Program-made: the position numbers and the translations under genes | The notes under the pieces: model-generated | The model's input: only the letters and a program-made list of their open reading frames with translations | What the model was told of the DNA's origin: nothing | The model's database searches: none | Assembly: GCA_963792895.1 (NCBI GenBank) | Contig: CAWBYA010000006.1 | Coordinates: forward strand, 248,001-312,000 | Length of the DNA stretch: 64,000 nt | Direction: 5' to 3' | From: UBA6912 sp963792895 | Lineage (GTDB): Bacteria > Actinomycetota > Acidimicrobiia > Spongiisociales > UBA5794 | In this document: one piece after another, positions 25,666-35,369 of the stretch | How the letters are laid out: every line of letters begins with the position of its first letter | Position numbering within the stretch: the stretch's first letter is position 1

Positions 25666-26721
25666 TCACGAGCGACTATCCACCCGCGCGCGGCCTGCAG
25701 CGAGCCGCCACCCCACCCAGCACATCGCACCAACCGGAATCTGCAGAGCATACGAGAGCGCCCGGTACACGAGGACGCCGGCCACGACGGCAGGCTCAGG
25801 GCCTCCGGCGAGGACCAATGCTCCCGTCATTCCCACCTCGACCAGCCCGATGCCACCCGGCGTGATGGGAAGTGCCGTGACGAGGCGGATGAAGGCAAAC
25901 GCAGCGAGAGCCTCGGGCCATGAGACACGCTCCGCCTCCACCCCAACCAGGCGCAGCGATGCCAGCAGGAGAGCAAACAGCGACAGCTGGCTCAGCAGGC
26001 TGGTAGCCGTCAGCCACGCCCAGCGCCCGGTGAGCACCTCCGCCGTGCGCTCGCGAAAGGCTCGGAATCGCTCGTCCCACCCGCGGAACGGTCCTCGTCC
26101 CAGCGGGCGGGCGACCGCGGTGGCGAGCACACCCAAGCGTGCCCCCGCCGCCCCAGCGAGGCGATCGCTCACCACGACAACGGCGAGGATGCCCACGGCG
26201 ATCAGCAGTGCGACGAGGCCGGTGACAGCCGCTCCGACCAGCGCTGGGTTGGCGCCGCCACGGAACACCAGGATCGCGAGGGCAATGACAGGCAGGCCGA
26301 GCTTGACGAACGTGCTCCACAGGCCCGTCAGCGCTGCGGCGATGCCAATCGAGGACGCCGAGTAACCGAGCCGGCTGAACATCGAGTAGGTGACGCCGAT
26401 GCCGACGGCGCTCCCTGCGGGCACGGTGTTGGCGACGGCGGTGGAGATCTGCCCGACCAGAAACGCCTGCCAGAGCGGGAGACCCGGCAGCGCTGCCATC
26501 ACGACGAATTGATAGGTGAGAATGTTCCAACCGGCGAGCCCGAACAGGAAGAGAATCTCCACTGCGCTCAAGCTGCTGATGGTCTCCCAGACCTCCGAGA
26601 AGTCCGCCATCGACGGCAGGACACCCACGAGAAGGGCGACCGCAATCGCCGCCGGCAGCGCAAACGAGGCGATGCGCCGCAAGAGCGATCGGGATCTGGC
26701 GTCTGGTGGGGCGTCGTCCAT
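25666..26721 (-). CDS. Lysylphosphatidylglycerol synthetase TM region / UPF0104 flippase-like membrane protein
   Basis: A 351-residue polytopic protein with about eight membrane helices, resembling the membrane half of MprF and the YbhN/UPF0104 family. The family-like block is LITPGGIGLVEVGMTGALVLAGG-type, seen here as ALPITPGGIGLVEVGMTG near residue 290, together with GQISTAVANTVPAGSAVGIGVTY near 90. It lacks the cytoplasmic synthetase domain. Such proteins are thought to flip or transport lipids. GAGGTGCG precedes the ATG. Confidence 0.82.
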   Translation of the reverse strand: MDDAPPDARSRSLLRRIASFALPAAIAVALLVGVLPSMADFSEVWETISSLSAVEILFLFGLAGWNILTYQFVVMAALPGLPLWQAFLVGQISTAVANTVPAGSAVGIGVTYSMFSRLGYSASSIGIAAALTGLWSTFVKLGLPVIALAILVFRGGANPALVGAAVTGLVALLIAVGILAVVVVSDRLAGAAGARLGVLATAVARPLGRGPFRGWDERFRAFRERTAEVLTGRWAWLTATSLLSQLSLFALLLASLRLVGVEAERVSWPEALAAFAFIRLVTALPITPGGIGLVEVGMTGALVLAGGPEPAVVAGVLVYRALSYALQIPVGAMCWVGWRLAAGRARVDSRS

Positions 26722-26813
26722 CGCACCTCATGCCGTGACCGGTGGCGGCCCAAGACTACGAGGCGAGCAGCGGTGCCCCGCCGCACGTCCTCGGCAGATC
26801 GCTCGTCCCGAGG

Positions 26814-27794
26814 TCAGCCTTGCAGCCGCCGCAGCTCGGGTAGCAGCTCGGAACCGACCAGGCGCAACGTGCGGTCCGGGTCTGTGCTGGCGATCTGGAT
26901 CGCGACGTAGTCGGCCCCGACCTCCGTCACGAGAGGGGCGTACGCATCGATGAGCCCCTCGATCCCGGAGACGATGGTGTATTTGCTCAGGATCTCGTCG
27001 CGATCCATCTCGTCGGCTCGCTGGCGCAGCACCATCGGGTCCACCGCTTCGAGCCTCCCGGGTGCCCGCAGCCCGCGCATCGTGTCGAGCGCGCGCCATG
27101 CATCCTGCGAGTCGTCGGCGAGCACCGTCCATCGGGTCGCCATGATGTGGCCCTTCATGCGGCGCTTTCCCATGGCCTCGCGGAAGGGAACGATCACGCG
27201 CTCGAGCGTGTCGTCCGGGTCCTTCACGGACGTGATGAGCCCGTCGGCGTGCGTTCCTGCGAAGGCCGCCGACTTGGGCCCACCTGCCGCCATCCAGATC
27301 GGCACCGGACGAAGGGGTGGGCTATAGAGCTTCGCCTTGTCGATCGTGTAGTGCTCGCCTGCGAAGTCGAGCTTCTCGCCGGCGAAGAGGCGATGCATGA
27401 CCTCGAGCGCCTCGCCCATCCGCGAGATCCTGTCGGAGTAGCCGGTGAACTCGAAGCCCAGCGGCCCTTCGTTGATGTTCTCCCCGGTGCCGACACCGAG
27501 AATGAACTTGCCGCCCGACAGGCGATCGACGGTCGCCGCCGCTTGGGCAATCATCGCCGGGTGATAGTGGAAGAGTGGGCACGTCACGGACGTGGCGAGC
27601 TCGAGGTCTGTCCGGGATGCCACTGCGCCGAACCAGCTCCAGACGAACCCGGATGCCGATCCCTGATCGACCCACGGGTGGAAGTGGTCGGACCCGAGCA
27701 CGGCATCGAAACCGACCTGCTCGGCGAGGACCGCCTGGTCAACGAGCACCTCGGGCTGGTAGGACTCGTGGCTGCACAGCCAGGCGAACTTCAT
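26814..27794 (-). CDS. F420-dependent LLM-class oxidoreductase (TIGR03557-like)
   Basis: A 326-residue luciferase-like barrel of the F420-binding group close to F420-dependent glucose-6-phosphate dehydrogenase. It has GSDHFHPWVDQGSASGFVWSW near residue 35 and GVGTGENINEGPLG near 102, both at the F420 pocket of this subgroup. Substrate is not identifiable. GGAGGAG lies just before the ATG at 27794. It adds to the evidence for F420 use in this organism. Confidence 0.88.
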   Translation of the reverse strand: MKFAWLCSHESYQPEVLVDQAVLAEQVGFDAVLGSDHFHPWVDQGSASGFVWSWFGAVASRTDLELATSVTCPLFHYHPAMIAQAAATVDRLSGGKFILGVGTGENINEGPLGFEFTGYSDRISRMGEALEVMHRLFAGEKLDFAGEHYTIDKAKLYSPPLRPVPIWMAAGGPKSAAFAGTHADGLITSVKDPDDTLERVIVPFREAMGKRRMKGHIMATRWTVLADDSQDAWRALDTMRGLRAPGRLEAVDPMVLRQRADEMDRDEILSKYTIVSGIEGLIDAYAPLVTEVGADYVAIQIASTDPDRTLRLVGSELLPELRRLQG

Positions 27795-27900
27795 GGGGCT
27801 CCTCCCGCGGATACGACGGACACATCGAGCCTAGAGGTGCGTGATCGGTTCCGGGTGGGCACCACCGGGCCGGTGCGCCACGCCGTCGGCCCGGAGGGGA

Positions 27901-29472
27901 TCAGGTCGTGAAGAACTCGATGGTGTGGTACCCGGTGGCGCCGTCTGGCGGCGGCGGGCCGTTCGTCGCCGTCTGCGTCTCCCCCGTGCCGTCGGTGGCG
28001 CGCACCTGGAGACGGTACGTCTGCCCGGCTTCGAGCGACATCTCGTGGCGCCACTGGACCCAGGCGTCCTCGGACAGCGGCTCTGAGAGCTGCGCTTCCT
28101 GCCAGTCGTCTTCGTCGACGCGCACCTCGACCCTGGCGATTCCCCTCGTGGGAGCCCATGCGACGCCGGCGATCACGACCGAATCGGCCGCTATTCGCGA
28201 GTTGGCACTGGGGACATCGATCCGAGACTGCGTCTTGATGGGGCCCTCTTTCGACCACCCGCGAGGTATCCAATAACCGTCGAATGCCTCCCACGTGGTC
28301 AATTCGATCTCGCTCAGCCATTTGGTGGCAGACACGTACCCGTAGAGGCCAGGGACGATCAGCCGCGCGGGATAGCCGTGGCGGGGAGGCAGCATCTCGT
28401 CGTTCATGCCGATCGCGACGAGCGGCTCCCGGCCGTCGAACACCGCTTCCGTGGGGAAGCCCGCCGTCCAACCGTCGGTCGAACGCCCAACCACCTGTGT
28501 GGCGCCTTGCTGGACCCCCGCCCTGTCGAGGAGCTCCGACAGCCTCACTCCAGTCCACTTTGCGTTGCCGACGAGGTTTCCACCCACCTCGTTCGAGACG
28601 CAGGAGATGGTGATGTACTCCTCGTAGAGCGGCATCGCCATGAGGTCGGACAGCGTGAGGCTGATGGGCGTGTCGACCATGCCCTTGATGCGGAGGCGCC
28701 AAGACTCCGTGTCGGGACGCGGGACGATGAGCGCGGTGTCGATGCGATAGAACGCGGCATTCGGAACGAGGATCGGAGCCAGGCCCTGGACAGGAAACGA
28801 GTTGTCTGGACCTGGGGCGGCGACGACGCCCGCCGCTTGCGGCAGGGCAATCGACGACCGCACCTCTTCCGATCGAGAGATGATGAGCGAGCGGCCGGCC
28901 AACCCCGTGGTCAGCGCTGCGGCACCTGCTCCTGCGACGCCGGCGACGAATCGCCGTCGTGACGGGCTGGTTGCGACGCCGTCTGTAGGCGACTCTGGTG
29001 AGGCCGCTGCACCCACGTCGCGGGGATCGAGAGAGCGCAGGAGCCGATCGAGGGCGAGCGCCCCCGCGGTCGCCGCAAGCCCGATGGTGACCACGGTGAG
29101 AATCGGCTCGTAGGAGGGCTGAGTGAAGGCTGCGGCAATCCCTGCGACCGCAAATGCGCCAAAGGCCATCGCCGGCAGCAACCGGCGCGTTCTCGACAGC
29201 GCCCCGATGACAGCGCCGAAGATGAGCGAGACGATGACGGTGCCTATGGCCAGGGCACCCTTGTCGGCGGTGCCGAAGAGACCGATTGCCGCCCGCTCGA
29301 CGACCGGTGGGGTGTATTCGATGAGCACCGAGCCCACCGAGGCGACGGCAGAAGGCACTTTGTCGGTCAGGCCGGCGGCGAACTCGGTGAGGCCCAATGC
29401 AAGGCCTGCAGCACTCGCCCCCGCGAGGGCGGCCCGGCGGGCCGTGTCAGAAACTCCGTGTGTTGTGGTCAC
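27901..29472 (-). CDS. Membrane-anchored molybdopterin-dependent oxidoreductase (sulfite oxidase-like)
   Basis: A 523-residue protein with three or four N-terminal membrane helices (residues about 10-145). A linker then carries SRRRFVAGVAGAGAAAL (171 on), which looks like an internal Tat-type motif plus helix. A sulfite-oxidase-fold molybdopterin domain follows (about 235-425), with the molybdenum-ligand Cys291 in ISCVSNEVGG. The C-terminal Ig-like dimerisation domain ends WRHEMSLEAGQTYRLQVRATDGTGETQ. The catalytic domain is predicted outside the membrane. Substrate unknown. Start GTG 29472. Confidence 0.88.
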   Translation of the reverse strand: MTTTHGVSDTARRAALAGASAAGLALGLTEFAAGLTDKVPSAVASVGSVLIEYTPPVVERAAIGLFGTADKGALAIGTVIVSLIFGAVIGALSRTRRLLPAMAFGAFAVAGIAAAFTQPSYEPILTVVTIGLAATAGALALDRLLRSLDPRDVGAAASPESPTDGVATSPSRRRFVAGVAGAGAAALTTGLAGRSLIISRSEEVRSSIALPQAAGVVAAPGPDNSFPVQGLAPILVPNAAFYRIDTALIVPRPDTESWRLRIKGMVDTPISLTLSDLMAMPLYEEYITISCVSNEVGGNLVGNAKWTGVRLSELLDRAGVQQGATQVVGRSTDGWTAGFPTEAVFDGREPLVAIGMNDEMLPPRHGYPARLIVPGLYGYVSATKWLSEIELTTWEAFDGYWIPRGWSKEGPIKTQSRIDVPSANSRIAADSVVIAGVAWAPTRGIARVEVRVDEDDWQEAQLSEPLSEDAWVQWRHEMSLEAGQTYRLQVRATDGTGETQTATNGPPPPDGATGYHTIEFFTT

Positions 29473-29590
29473 GACAACGGTTTACCACGCGGCTCTCCGC
29501 TAGACCCAACAAATCACCCTTACGAATCCGTGAAATCGCGCCCCGGCGGCGGCCGGGTGAGTCCCCGGCCGCCGCTGTCGCCTCACAACG

Positions 29591-30643
29591 TCAAGAGAGC
29601 GGAATGACGTGCGCTTCTCCTGGGACCAGCGAGAGGATGGTGGCATACACCGTCCCGTTTGCCGCCACGGCAACCGCCGACGGCAGGGGCAACCCGTCGG
29701 CCACGACGCGGCAGTGTCCGGTGGCGACGTTGCACACGTCCACTGTGCCGCCCGTCGCTACGCCGAGCTCGACGGCGAGCCAGCTGGCTTCGTCCATCTC
29801 GACCACGTACAGCCTTCCATCGGGCCCGAAGGTCAGATCGACGATCGAGGTGAGACCGTCCACCACCACGGAGCATGCCGGGCTGACGCCGCAGTCAGCG
29901 TTGCGTGTTCCGGGCTCTATGCGCCAGACCTTGGACGTGCCCACGGGTGCGGGGAAGCCGATGAGCTCACCCACGTAGTACGCGCCGTCGGGGCCAATCG
30001 CAACGCTGGTCGGGACGGTGTCGGCCGGGATCGCGTCAGGCAGGTCGCAGGCGAACGCGAGATCGGGGACCGGGTCGGGACAGCCGGCGAGCGACTTGGC
30101 GTTCGCGGTCGAGACCACTTGCTGCGGGAATGTGGCGACAACGCCGACCTTGCCGCCCTTCTGGACCAGGAGCAGGTCGTTGCCGCCCGCATCGGCCACG
30201 AGCACGGCCTGTCTGCCGAGCGATGCGATGTCGAACGGGTTCGAGTCGATCTCACCACCATCGGGATTGAACTTGGCTTCGAACGCCCCGAGATCCGCGA
30301 TGGCGGTCGGAACGCCATGCTGGACGCGGTACACGGTCTGCGACCCGGCCGGTAGCCCCTCCTCAGGCGGCAGTCCGGTCACCGCCCACAAGTCGTTGGC
30401 GCGAATCATCTCCACGTCGGCAACACCCGGCAGCTCGACGATGAGATCCATCCGATCGCCCCGCACCTGCCAGATGCCCGCGCCTGCGTCGGCGACCAAC
30501 AGCGACCTGTTTGGTCCGCGGTTGAGGCCGAATATGGGCGTGGCGAAATCGTCGCCCTCGTCCGCGTTGGCGGACGCCGGCGCAAGTACGACACCCGCCA
30601 AGAGAACGGTTGCCACCAGAGCGCGCACACTGCGTGAACGCAT
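29591..30643 (-). CDS. Secreted ScyD/ScyE-like beta-propeller protein
   Basis: A 350-residue exported protein. It has a signal peptide (basic MRSRSVR, hydrophobic LVATVLLAGVVLAPASANA, cleavage near residue 27), then repeated GPDGAYYVGELIG / GPDGRLYVVEM-type blades. This is the pattern of ScyD/ScyE family propellers, first named in scytonemin clusters but widespread and functionally unknown in actinobacteria. Four cysteines in the second half may form disulfides. GGAAGGGGGAG precedes the ATG. Confidence 0.8.
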   Translation of the reverse strand: MRSRSVRALVATVLLAGVVLAPASANADEGDDFATPIFGLNRGPNRSLLVADAGAGIWQVRGDRMDLIVELPGVADVEMIRANDLWAVTGLPPEEGLPAGSQTVYRVQHGVPTAIADLGAFEAKFNPDGGEIDSNPFDIASLGRQAVLVADAGGNDLLLVQKGGKVGVVATFPQQVVSTANAKSLAGCPDPVPDLAFACDLPDAIPADTVPTSVAIGPDGAYYVGELIGFPAPVGTSKVWRIEPGTRNADCGVSPACSVVVDGLTSIVDLTFGPDGRLYVVEMDEASWLAVELGVATGGTVDVCNVATGHCRVVADGLPLPSAVAVAANGTVYATILSLVPGEAHVIPLS

Positions 30644-30767
30644 AGCTCCCCCTTCCTTCCCTCATGCCCAACCTGGGCATTCTCCGCCAGAAATCTATCG
30701 CTCCGGCGCCCTGCTGCAATGGGCATTTCCAGGGAAGGTCTCGCTGGCAACCGTCGCGTGTGGCGGT

Positions 30768-32510
30768 TCAGGACCGCTGCACCGCCGCCCACGCCAGAAA
30801 GTCCGTTCGAGCCATCGTGTTGGCTACCCGGTCGGCCTCGACCCAGCCTCGTCGGGCGTTGGCGACGCCCCACGTGAGGTTGCCGTACTCCCCGACGTGA
30901 TGGCTGTCTGTAGAGATGATGAGACGCAGGTCGTGCCGCCCTCGTGCCCTGCGAAGAAGATCGCTCGGGACGTCGAGCCGGTCGAGATGCGAGTTGATCT
31001 CGAGTGCGGTGCCCGCCGCTTCGGCGGCGTCGCATACGACGTCGAAGTCGAGGTCGATGCCGGGGCGGCGACCGATCATCCGTCCGGTGAGGTGTCCGAT
31101 CACGTTCACCGCCGGGTGGGCGATCGCCTTCACGAGTCGGGTGGTCTGCTCCGCTTGAGGCAAGTCGAAGTGGGAATGGACGCTGGCGACACACCAATCG
31201 AACGCCATGAGGAAGTCGTCGTCGTAATCGAGGTTCCCCTCCGGCCCGATGTTGAGCTCGGCACCGTGGAGGATGGCGAGGTCGGGGTACTCGTCGCGAA
31301 GCCGCAGGATCTCACGGCGCTCAGCGGCTACCTCGTCGCGCGATAGCCCGTTGATGGCGAGGTCCTCGCCGTGCTCGGTGATCGCGATGTACTCGAGGCC
31401 GCGGGCAGCAGCCCTGGCCACCATGTCATCCAGCGAGCTCCGCCCGTCACCCGACCACGTCGAGTGCACGTGGAGGTCGCCGCGAATGTCGGCCTCCGTG
31501 ACGAGGTTCGGCAAGGCGTGAGTGGCGGCGAGCGCGATCTCTTCGTGCCCCTCCCGCAGCTCGGGTGGCACGACATCGAGGTCGAGCGCCCCGTAGATGG
31601 CCTCTTCGGTCTCCGATGCAACGACGTCGCCCGTCTCGACGTCTGCGAGGGCGTATTCATTCAGCGTCCAGCCCCTGGCGAGTGCTCGCTGCCGTAGCTC
31701 GATGTTGTGCTGCTTCGATCCGGTGAAGTAGACGACGGCGGCGCCGTATTGGTCGGGAGCCACCACCCGAAGGTCCACTTGGAGACCGGTGCGTGTGATG
31801 ATCGACGTCTTCGTGTCGCCGTGACCTAGGACGTCGGTGACGATCGGGAGGCCAACGAAAGCGTCCATCACGGATGCGGGCGCCGTTGATGCGACGACGA
31901 TGTCGACGTCACCGATCGTGTCGCGAAAGCGGCGGAGGCTTCCGCAATAGGCGACACGCTGCACCTCGGGCAGCTCGCCGAGCGTGCGCACCAAGCCCCT
32001 CGCCAGCGGCAATACCTCGATGATCGGCGTGCGATGCGCTTTGCCCGCAAGACCAAGGCGCTCGATCGCCTTTGCGATCTTCTCCTCCGATTTGGCGCCC
32101 ATTCCAGGAAGCTCTCGCAGCTGCTGTGCAGCGAGGGCGGCCTCGAGTTGGTCGAGGTTCTCGATGCCGAGCCGTTCGCGGAGCAATACGACCGTCTTTG
32201 GCCCGAGCCCGGGGATCTTCGTCAGTTGTACGAACTCCGGGGGGTACTTGTCGCGAAGCTCCTCGAGCTGGTCCAGCGTCCCGGTTTCGATCATGGCGGT
32301 GATCTTCTGTGCCGTGCTCTTGCCGACACCTTCGAGGCGCTGCAGTTCGGCGGAGGCCATGTCGGCGACGAGAGCCGGTGAATCACGGACGGCGGCTGCG
32401 GCTTTCTCGTAGGCACGGACCCGAAACGCCTGGGGACCGCCCTCCTCCAGCTCGAGCAGGTCGGCGAGTTCCTGGAGCAGAGCGGCGATCTCGCGATTCG
32501 ACGGCTTCAT
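30768..32510 (-). CDS. polX: DNA polymerase/3'-5' exonuclease PolX
   Basis: A 580-residue bacterial family X DNA polymerase for gap filling in base-excision repair. Helix-hairpin-helix elements lie at about 57-68 and 98-110 (LEGVGKSTAQKI, IPGLGPKTVVLL). The nucleotidyltransferase core has GSLRRFRDTIGDVDIVV with Asp201/Asp203 and the third Asp246 in QVDLRVV. The C-terminal PHP exonuclease domain (344-580) has HVHSTWSGDG and other metal-binding His residues. It is encoded 5 bases after the cation antiporter, so the two share a transcript. Confidence 0.95.
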   Translation of the reverse strand: MKPSNREIAALLQELADLLELEEGGPQAFRVRAYEKAAAAVRDSPALVADMASAELQRLEGVGKSTAQKITAMIETGTLDQLEELRDKYPPEFVQLTKIPGLGPKTVVLLRERLGIENLDQLEAALAAQQLRELPGMGAKSEEKIAKAIERLGLAGKAHRTPIIEVLPLARGLVRTLGELPEVQRVAYCGSLRRFRDTIGDVDIVVASTAPASVMDAFVGLPIVTDVLGHGDTKTSIITRTGLQVDLRVVAPDQYGAAVVYFTGSKQHNIELRQRALARGWTLNEYALADVETGDVVASETEEAIYGALDLDVVPPELREGHEEIALAATHALPNLVTEADIRGDLHVHSTWSGDGRSSLDDMVARAAARGLEYIAITEHGEDLAINGLSRDEVAAERREILRLRDEYPDLAILHGAELNIGPEGNLDYDDDFLMAFDWCVASVHSHFDLPQAEQTTRLVKAIAHPAVNVIGHLTGRMIGRRPGIDLDFDVVCDAAEAAGTALEINSHLDRLDVPSDLLRRARGRHDLRLIISTDSHHVGEYGNLTWGVANARRGWVEADRVANTMARTDFLAWAAVQRS

Positions 32511-32515
32511 CGGCG

Positions 32516-33454
32516 TCAGTAGCTCACGACGGTGAACACGACGAAGATGCCCAGCAGCACGAAGGCTTCCGACCGGACCAGCTTCCCGGTACGAGCGAAC
32601 ACACCGGCGACGACGACTGCACCGATCATGAACCACAGCTCGAGTGAGCCGACATCGGTCAGCACGGAGGGCCCAACGACTCCAGCCGTCCCGGCAACGG
32701 CGAGCGAGTTGAAGAGATTCGATCCGAGCACGTTGCCGACGACGAGGTCGGGCGCCGATCGCCTGGCCGCAGCCATGGCCGTCGCCAGCTCCGGCAAGCT
32801 CGTGCCGACGCCGAGCATCACCCCGAGGAATGTGGCACTGAGGCCGAGCCGGCTTCCCAGGTCGAGTGCCCCATTGAGCAGCAGGTTCGCTCCAAACACC
32901 GTGGCCACGAGCGCGGCGAGCCCGATGACGATCTCGATCGATGGCTTTCCGGTGTCCTCAACGAGGTCGTCGACCTCCTCGACGGCGAGGAGCTCACTTG
33001 CGCCATGTCCGGCCGACCAGCGGATGAGGAGCCAGAGCGACGCCGCCATCCCTCCGAGCAGGCCGAGTCCCTCGATACGGCTCATCTGCCCGTCGGCGAG
33101 GATGATCGCCAGCACCACGACAGCTCCAAGCATCAGCGCGCCCTCGCGGCGCAGGACGGCCATGCTGGAATACACAGGCGCAAAGAGGGCGGCGGAGCCA
33201 AGGACGAGAGTGACGTTCGTCGTGTTGGAGCCGATGACATTCGCCATCGCAACGTCGAGTTGGCCGTCGCCGGCGGCGAGAGCCGACACCAGCAGCTCTG
33301 GCAGCGACGTGCCAAGCCCCACGACGAGCGCTCCGATCAACACTGCTGACACGCCGAATGCCTGAGTGACTCGCACCGCGCTCGCCACGAGACGGTCAGA
33401 GGCAAATATCAAGACGACGAGGCCGATGGCGACGGCTGCCAGCGATCCGAGCAC
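32516..33454 (-). CDS. Calcium/sodium antiporter family membrane protein (YrbG/CaCA type)
   Basis: A 312-residue K+-independent Ca2+/cation exchanger. The two inverted alpha repeats are clear (VGLGTSLPELLVSALAAG...NVIGSNTTN near residue 45; GVGTSLPELATAMAAA...NVLGSNLFN near 220), separated by an acidic cytoplasmic loop (EEVDDLVEDTGKP). Ten membrane helices are expected. GTG 33454 is chosen because GAGGAG lies five to ten bases upstream; longer readings lack a hydrophobic first helix. Confidence 0.9.
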   Translation of the reverse strand: MLGSLAAVAIGLVVLIFASDRLVASAVRVTQAFGVSAVLIGALVVGLGTSLPELLVSALAAGDGQLDVAMANVIGSNTTNVTLVLGSAALFAPVYSSMAVLRREGALMLGAVVVLAIILADGQMSRIEGLGLLGGMAASLWLLIRWSAGHGASELLAVEEVDDLVEDTGKPSIEIVIGLAALVATVFGANLLLNGALDLGSRLGLSATFLGVMLGVGTSLPELATAMAAARRSAPDLVVGNVLGSNLFNSLAVAGTAGVVGPSVLTDVGSLELWFMIGAVVVAGVFARTGKLVRSEAFVLLGIFVVFTVVSY

Positions 33455-33537
33455 AGGACTCCTCGGTTGGGGTCGAGGGGCGATGCTAACGGTTGAGGAG
33501 GGCACGGCCAGATGGCCGTTCTGCCGGGGTGCCGGAC

Positions 33538-33543
33538 TACTCT
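33538..33543 (+). promoter_or_regulatory. Candidate -10 box for a leaderless nhaA transcript
   Basis: TACTCT is followed by 8 bases and the ATG at 33552, without a Shine-Dalgarno sequence. Confidence 0.42.
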
Positions 33544-33551
33544 CACCCGCC

Positions 33552-34994
33552 ATGATCGACGAACAGCGACCGCTCCACACTACGTGGGTCTCGTCGGACC
33601 GTATCGTCCCTGCGAGGTTCGTCAGACCGTTTCTGCGGTTCACTCACGTCGAAGCTGCGGGCGGCGTCGTTCTCCTCGTTGCCGCTCTCGTCGCCATCGC
33701 GTGGGCCAACGCACCGTTCGGGGAGACGTACCGTCAATTCTGGGAGACCCACCTCGACCTGACGATCGGACCGATCCACTTTGCGGAGTCGCTGAAGGAC
33801 CTCGTCAACGATGCCCTCATGGCGATCTTCTTCTTCGTCGTCGGGCTCGAGATCAAGCGCGAGCTCGTCGTCGGCGAGCTCAACGACATCCGCCGGGCGG
33901 CGCTGCCTGCCGTTGCAGCTCTCGGGGGCATGGTCGCACCTGCCCTCATCTACCTCGCTTTCGCGTCGGGAGCCGGCGGTGAAGCGGCCCAGGGATGGGG
34001 CATCCCGATGGCCACAGACATCGCGTTCTCCGTGGGGGTCATCTCGCTACTCGGAACGAGAGTGTCGGTGGGTGCGAAGCTGTTCCTGCTCGCCCTCGCC
34101 ATCGCCGATGACATCGGGGCCATCGTCGTCATTGCGGTCTTCTACACGAGCGACCTGGCCATCGGGTGGCTTGTCGCCGGACTTGCCGGCCTTGGGCTCG
34201 TCTACCTGGCGCAACGGGTGAACATACGGTCGATACCGTTCTATGTCGTACTCGGTTCCACGATCTGGCTGTTCGTCTTTGAGTCGGGAGTCCACGCAAC
34301 ACTCGCAGGCGTTGCGCTGGGGCTGATGACGCCGGTGCGGTCCTACTACTCCGACCCGGAGTTTCGGCGAAGGGGAACCTGGATCCTCAGCCGGTTCGAC
34401 ATGGATGCTGCGTCGCCGCGGGCGCGGGAGCGCATCGACGACGACGCCTTGGAGCTGTCGACCATCGCAAAGGAGTCGGTCTCGCCGCTCGACCGCCTCG
34501 AGCGGACGCTGCACCCTTGGTCGTCGTTTCTCATCGTCCCGCTGTTCGCCCTGGCCAACGCGGGAGTTCGCTTCGCCGACATCGACGTCGCCGCTGCGGT
34601 CACGAGCGCGGTTTCTCTCGGCGTCGCCTTCGGCCTCGTCGTCGGCAAAGTGGCCGGCATCACTGGAGCCACCATCATCGCCGTCCGGCTCGGGATCGGG
34701 ACCTTGCCGCGCCGGACCTCCTGGCGGCAGGTCTTCGGGCTGGCCGCACTTGCCGGCATCGGGTTCACCGTTTCGCTGTTCATCACTGAGCTCGCCTTCA
34801 CCGGCGAGGAGTTCACCGATGCGGCCAAAATCGGCATCTTCATCGGCTCGACGGTCGCCGGTGTCGCCGGCTACCTGCTGTTGCGGTCGTCCCCCACTCC
34901 CGAAGAGGAGCTCGCCGAAGCGCGACGCTCGATGCACCTCGACGAGTACGCCTACGAAGACGATGCCGTCACAGACGCAGGCCCCGGCGACTGA
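33552..34994 (+). CDS. nhaA: Na+/H+ antiporter NhaA
   Basis: A 480-residue NhaA antiporter for Na+ extrusion and pH control. It has the family's FFFVVGLEIKRELVVGEL, GWGIPMATDIAFSVGVI and the ion-binding Asp pair in LALAIADDIGAIVVIAVFY. About 12 membrane helices are predicted. It is ~90 residues longer than the E. coli protein. A polar cytoplasmic insertion (about 275-320, SRFDMDAASPRARERIDDD) and an acidic C-terminal tail account for this and are common in actinobacterial forms. Confidence 0.95.
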   Translation: MIDEQRPLHTTWVSSDRIVPARFVRPFLRFTHVEAAGGVVLLVAALVAIAWANAPFGETYRQFWETHLDLTIGPIHFAESLKDLVNDALMAIFFFVVGLEIKRELVVGELNDIRRAALPAVAALGGMVAPALIYLAFASGAGGEAAQGWGIPMATDIAFSVGVISLLGTRVSVGAKLFLLALAIADDIGAIVVIAVFYTSDLAIGWLVAGLAGLGLVYLAQRVNIRSIPFYVVLGSTIWLFVFESGVHATLAGVALGLMTPVRSYYSDPEFRRRGTWILSRFDMDAASPRARERIDDDALELSTIAKESVSPLDRLERTLHPWSSFLIVPLFALANAGVRFADIDVAAAVTSAVSLGVAFGLVVGKVAGITGATIIAVRLGIGTLPRRTSWRQVFGLAALAGIGFTVSLFITELAFTGEEFTDAAKIGIFIGSTVAGVAGYLLLRSSPTPEEELAEARRSMHLDEYAYEDDAVTDAGPGD

Positions 34995-35018
34995 CACAGT
35001 CGTACGGGAGGTGTGGTT

Positions 35019-35369
35019 TCACCGCTCGGCGTCGGACTCGGTGACGACCACCTGAATCGTGAAGGAGCGAAGCGGTGCTCTGCCCGTTTCCCATGTTCGA
35101 GCCTGGCGAACCGTGACTGTTCCCTCTCCAGCACCCGTACCCGTCACGACCAAGGCTTCCTGAACCCCACCCGATTGTGGCGCACCATCGGCCGCTCCCG
35201 TCCGGTCTGCGACGAGGCGCGCATCAACAGGCCCCTCAGGCGGATCGAGCTCGAGCGTCCATTGGTAGCCAGCAGCGCCGAGGCTCGGCAAGGAGATCGT
35301 TCGCTCCTCGCCGAGCCCAAGCCGCATCTCGTGGGGTACGCGGTCGATCATCCGTTCAGGCAGGACCAA
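35019..35369 (-). CDS. Chagasin-like (I42) cysteine-protease inhibitor
   Basis: A 116-residue protein with the layout of family I42 inhibitors, which block papain-type proteases with three loops. The first loop is GAAGYQW (31-37, family NPTTGYxW). The second is the Gly-rich GAPQSGG (62-68). The third is RTWE (91-94, family RPW). The Ig-like beta pattern is consistent (TISLPSL, EALVVTGTG, GTVTVRQA, SFTIQVVV). There is no signal peptide. The start overlaps the end of a papain-like peptidase gene by 14 bases, so the natural reading is a peptidase with its own inhibitor. A shorter start at ATG 35351 is possible. Confidence 0.72.
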   Translation of the reverse strand: MVLPERMIDRVPHEMRLGLGEERTISLPSLGAAGYQWTLELDPPEGPVDARLVADRTGAADGAPQSGGVQEALVVTGTGAGEGTVTVRQARTWETGRAPLRSFTIQVVVTESDAER

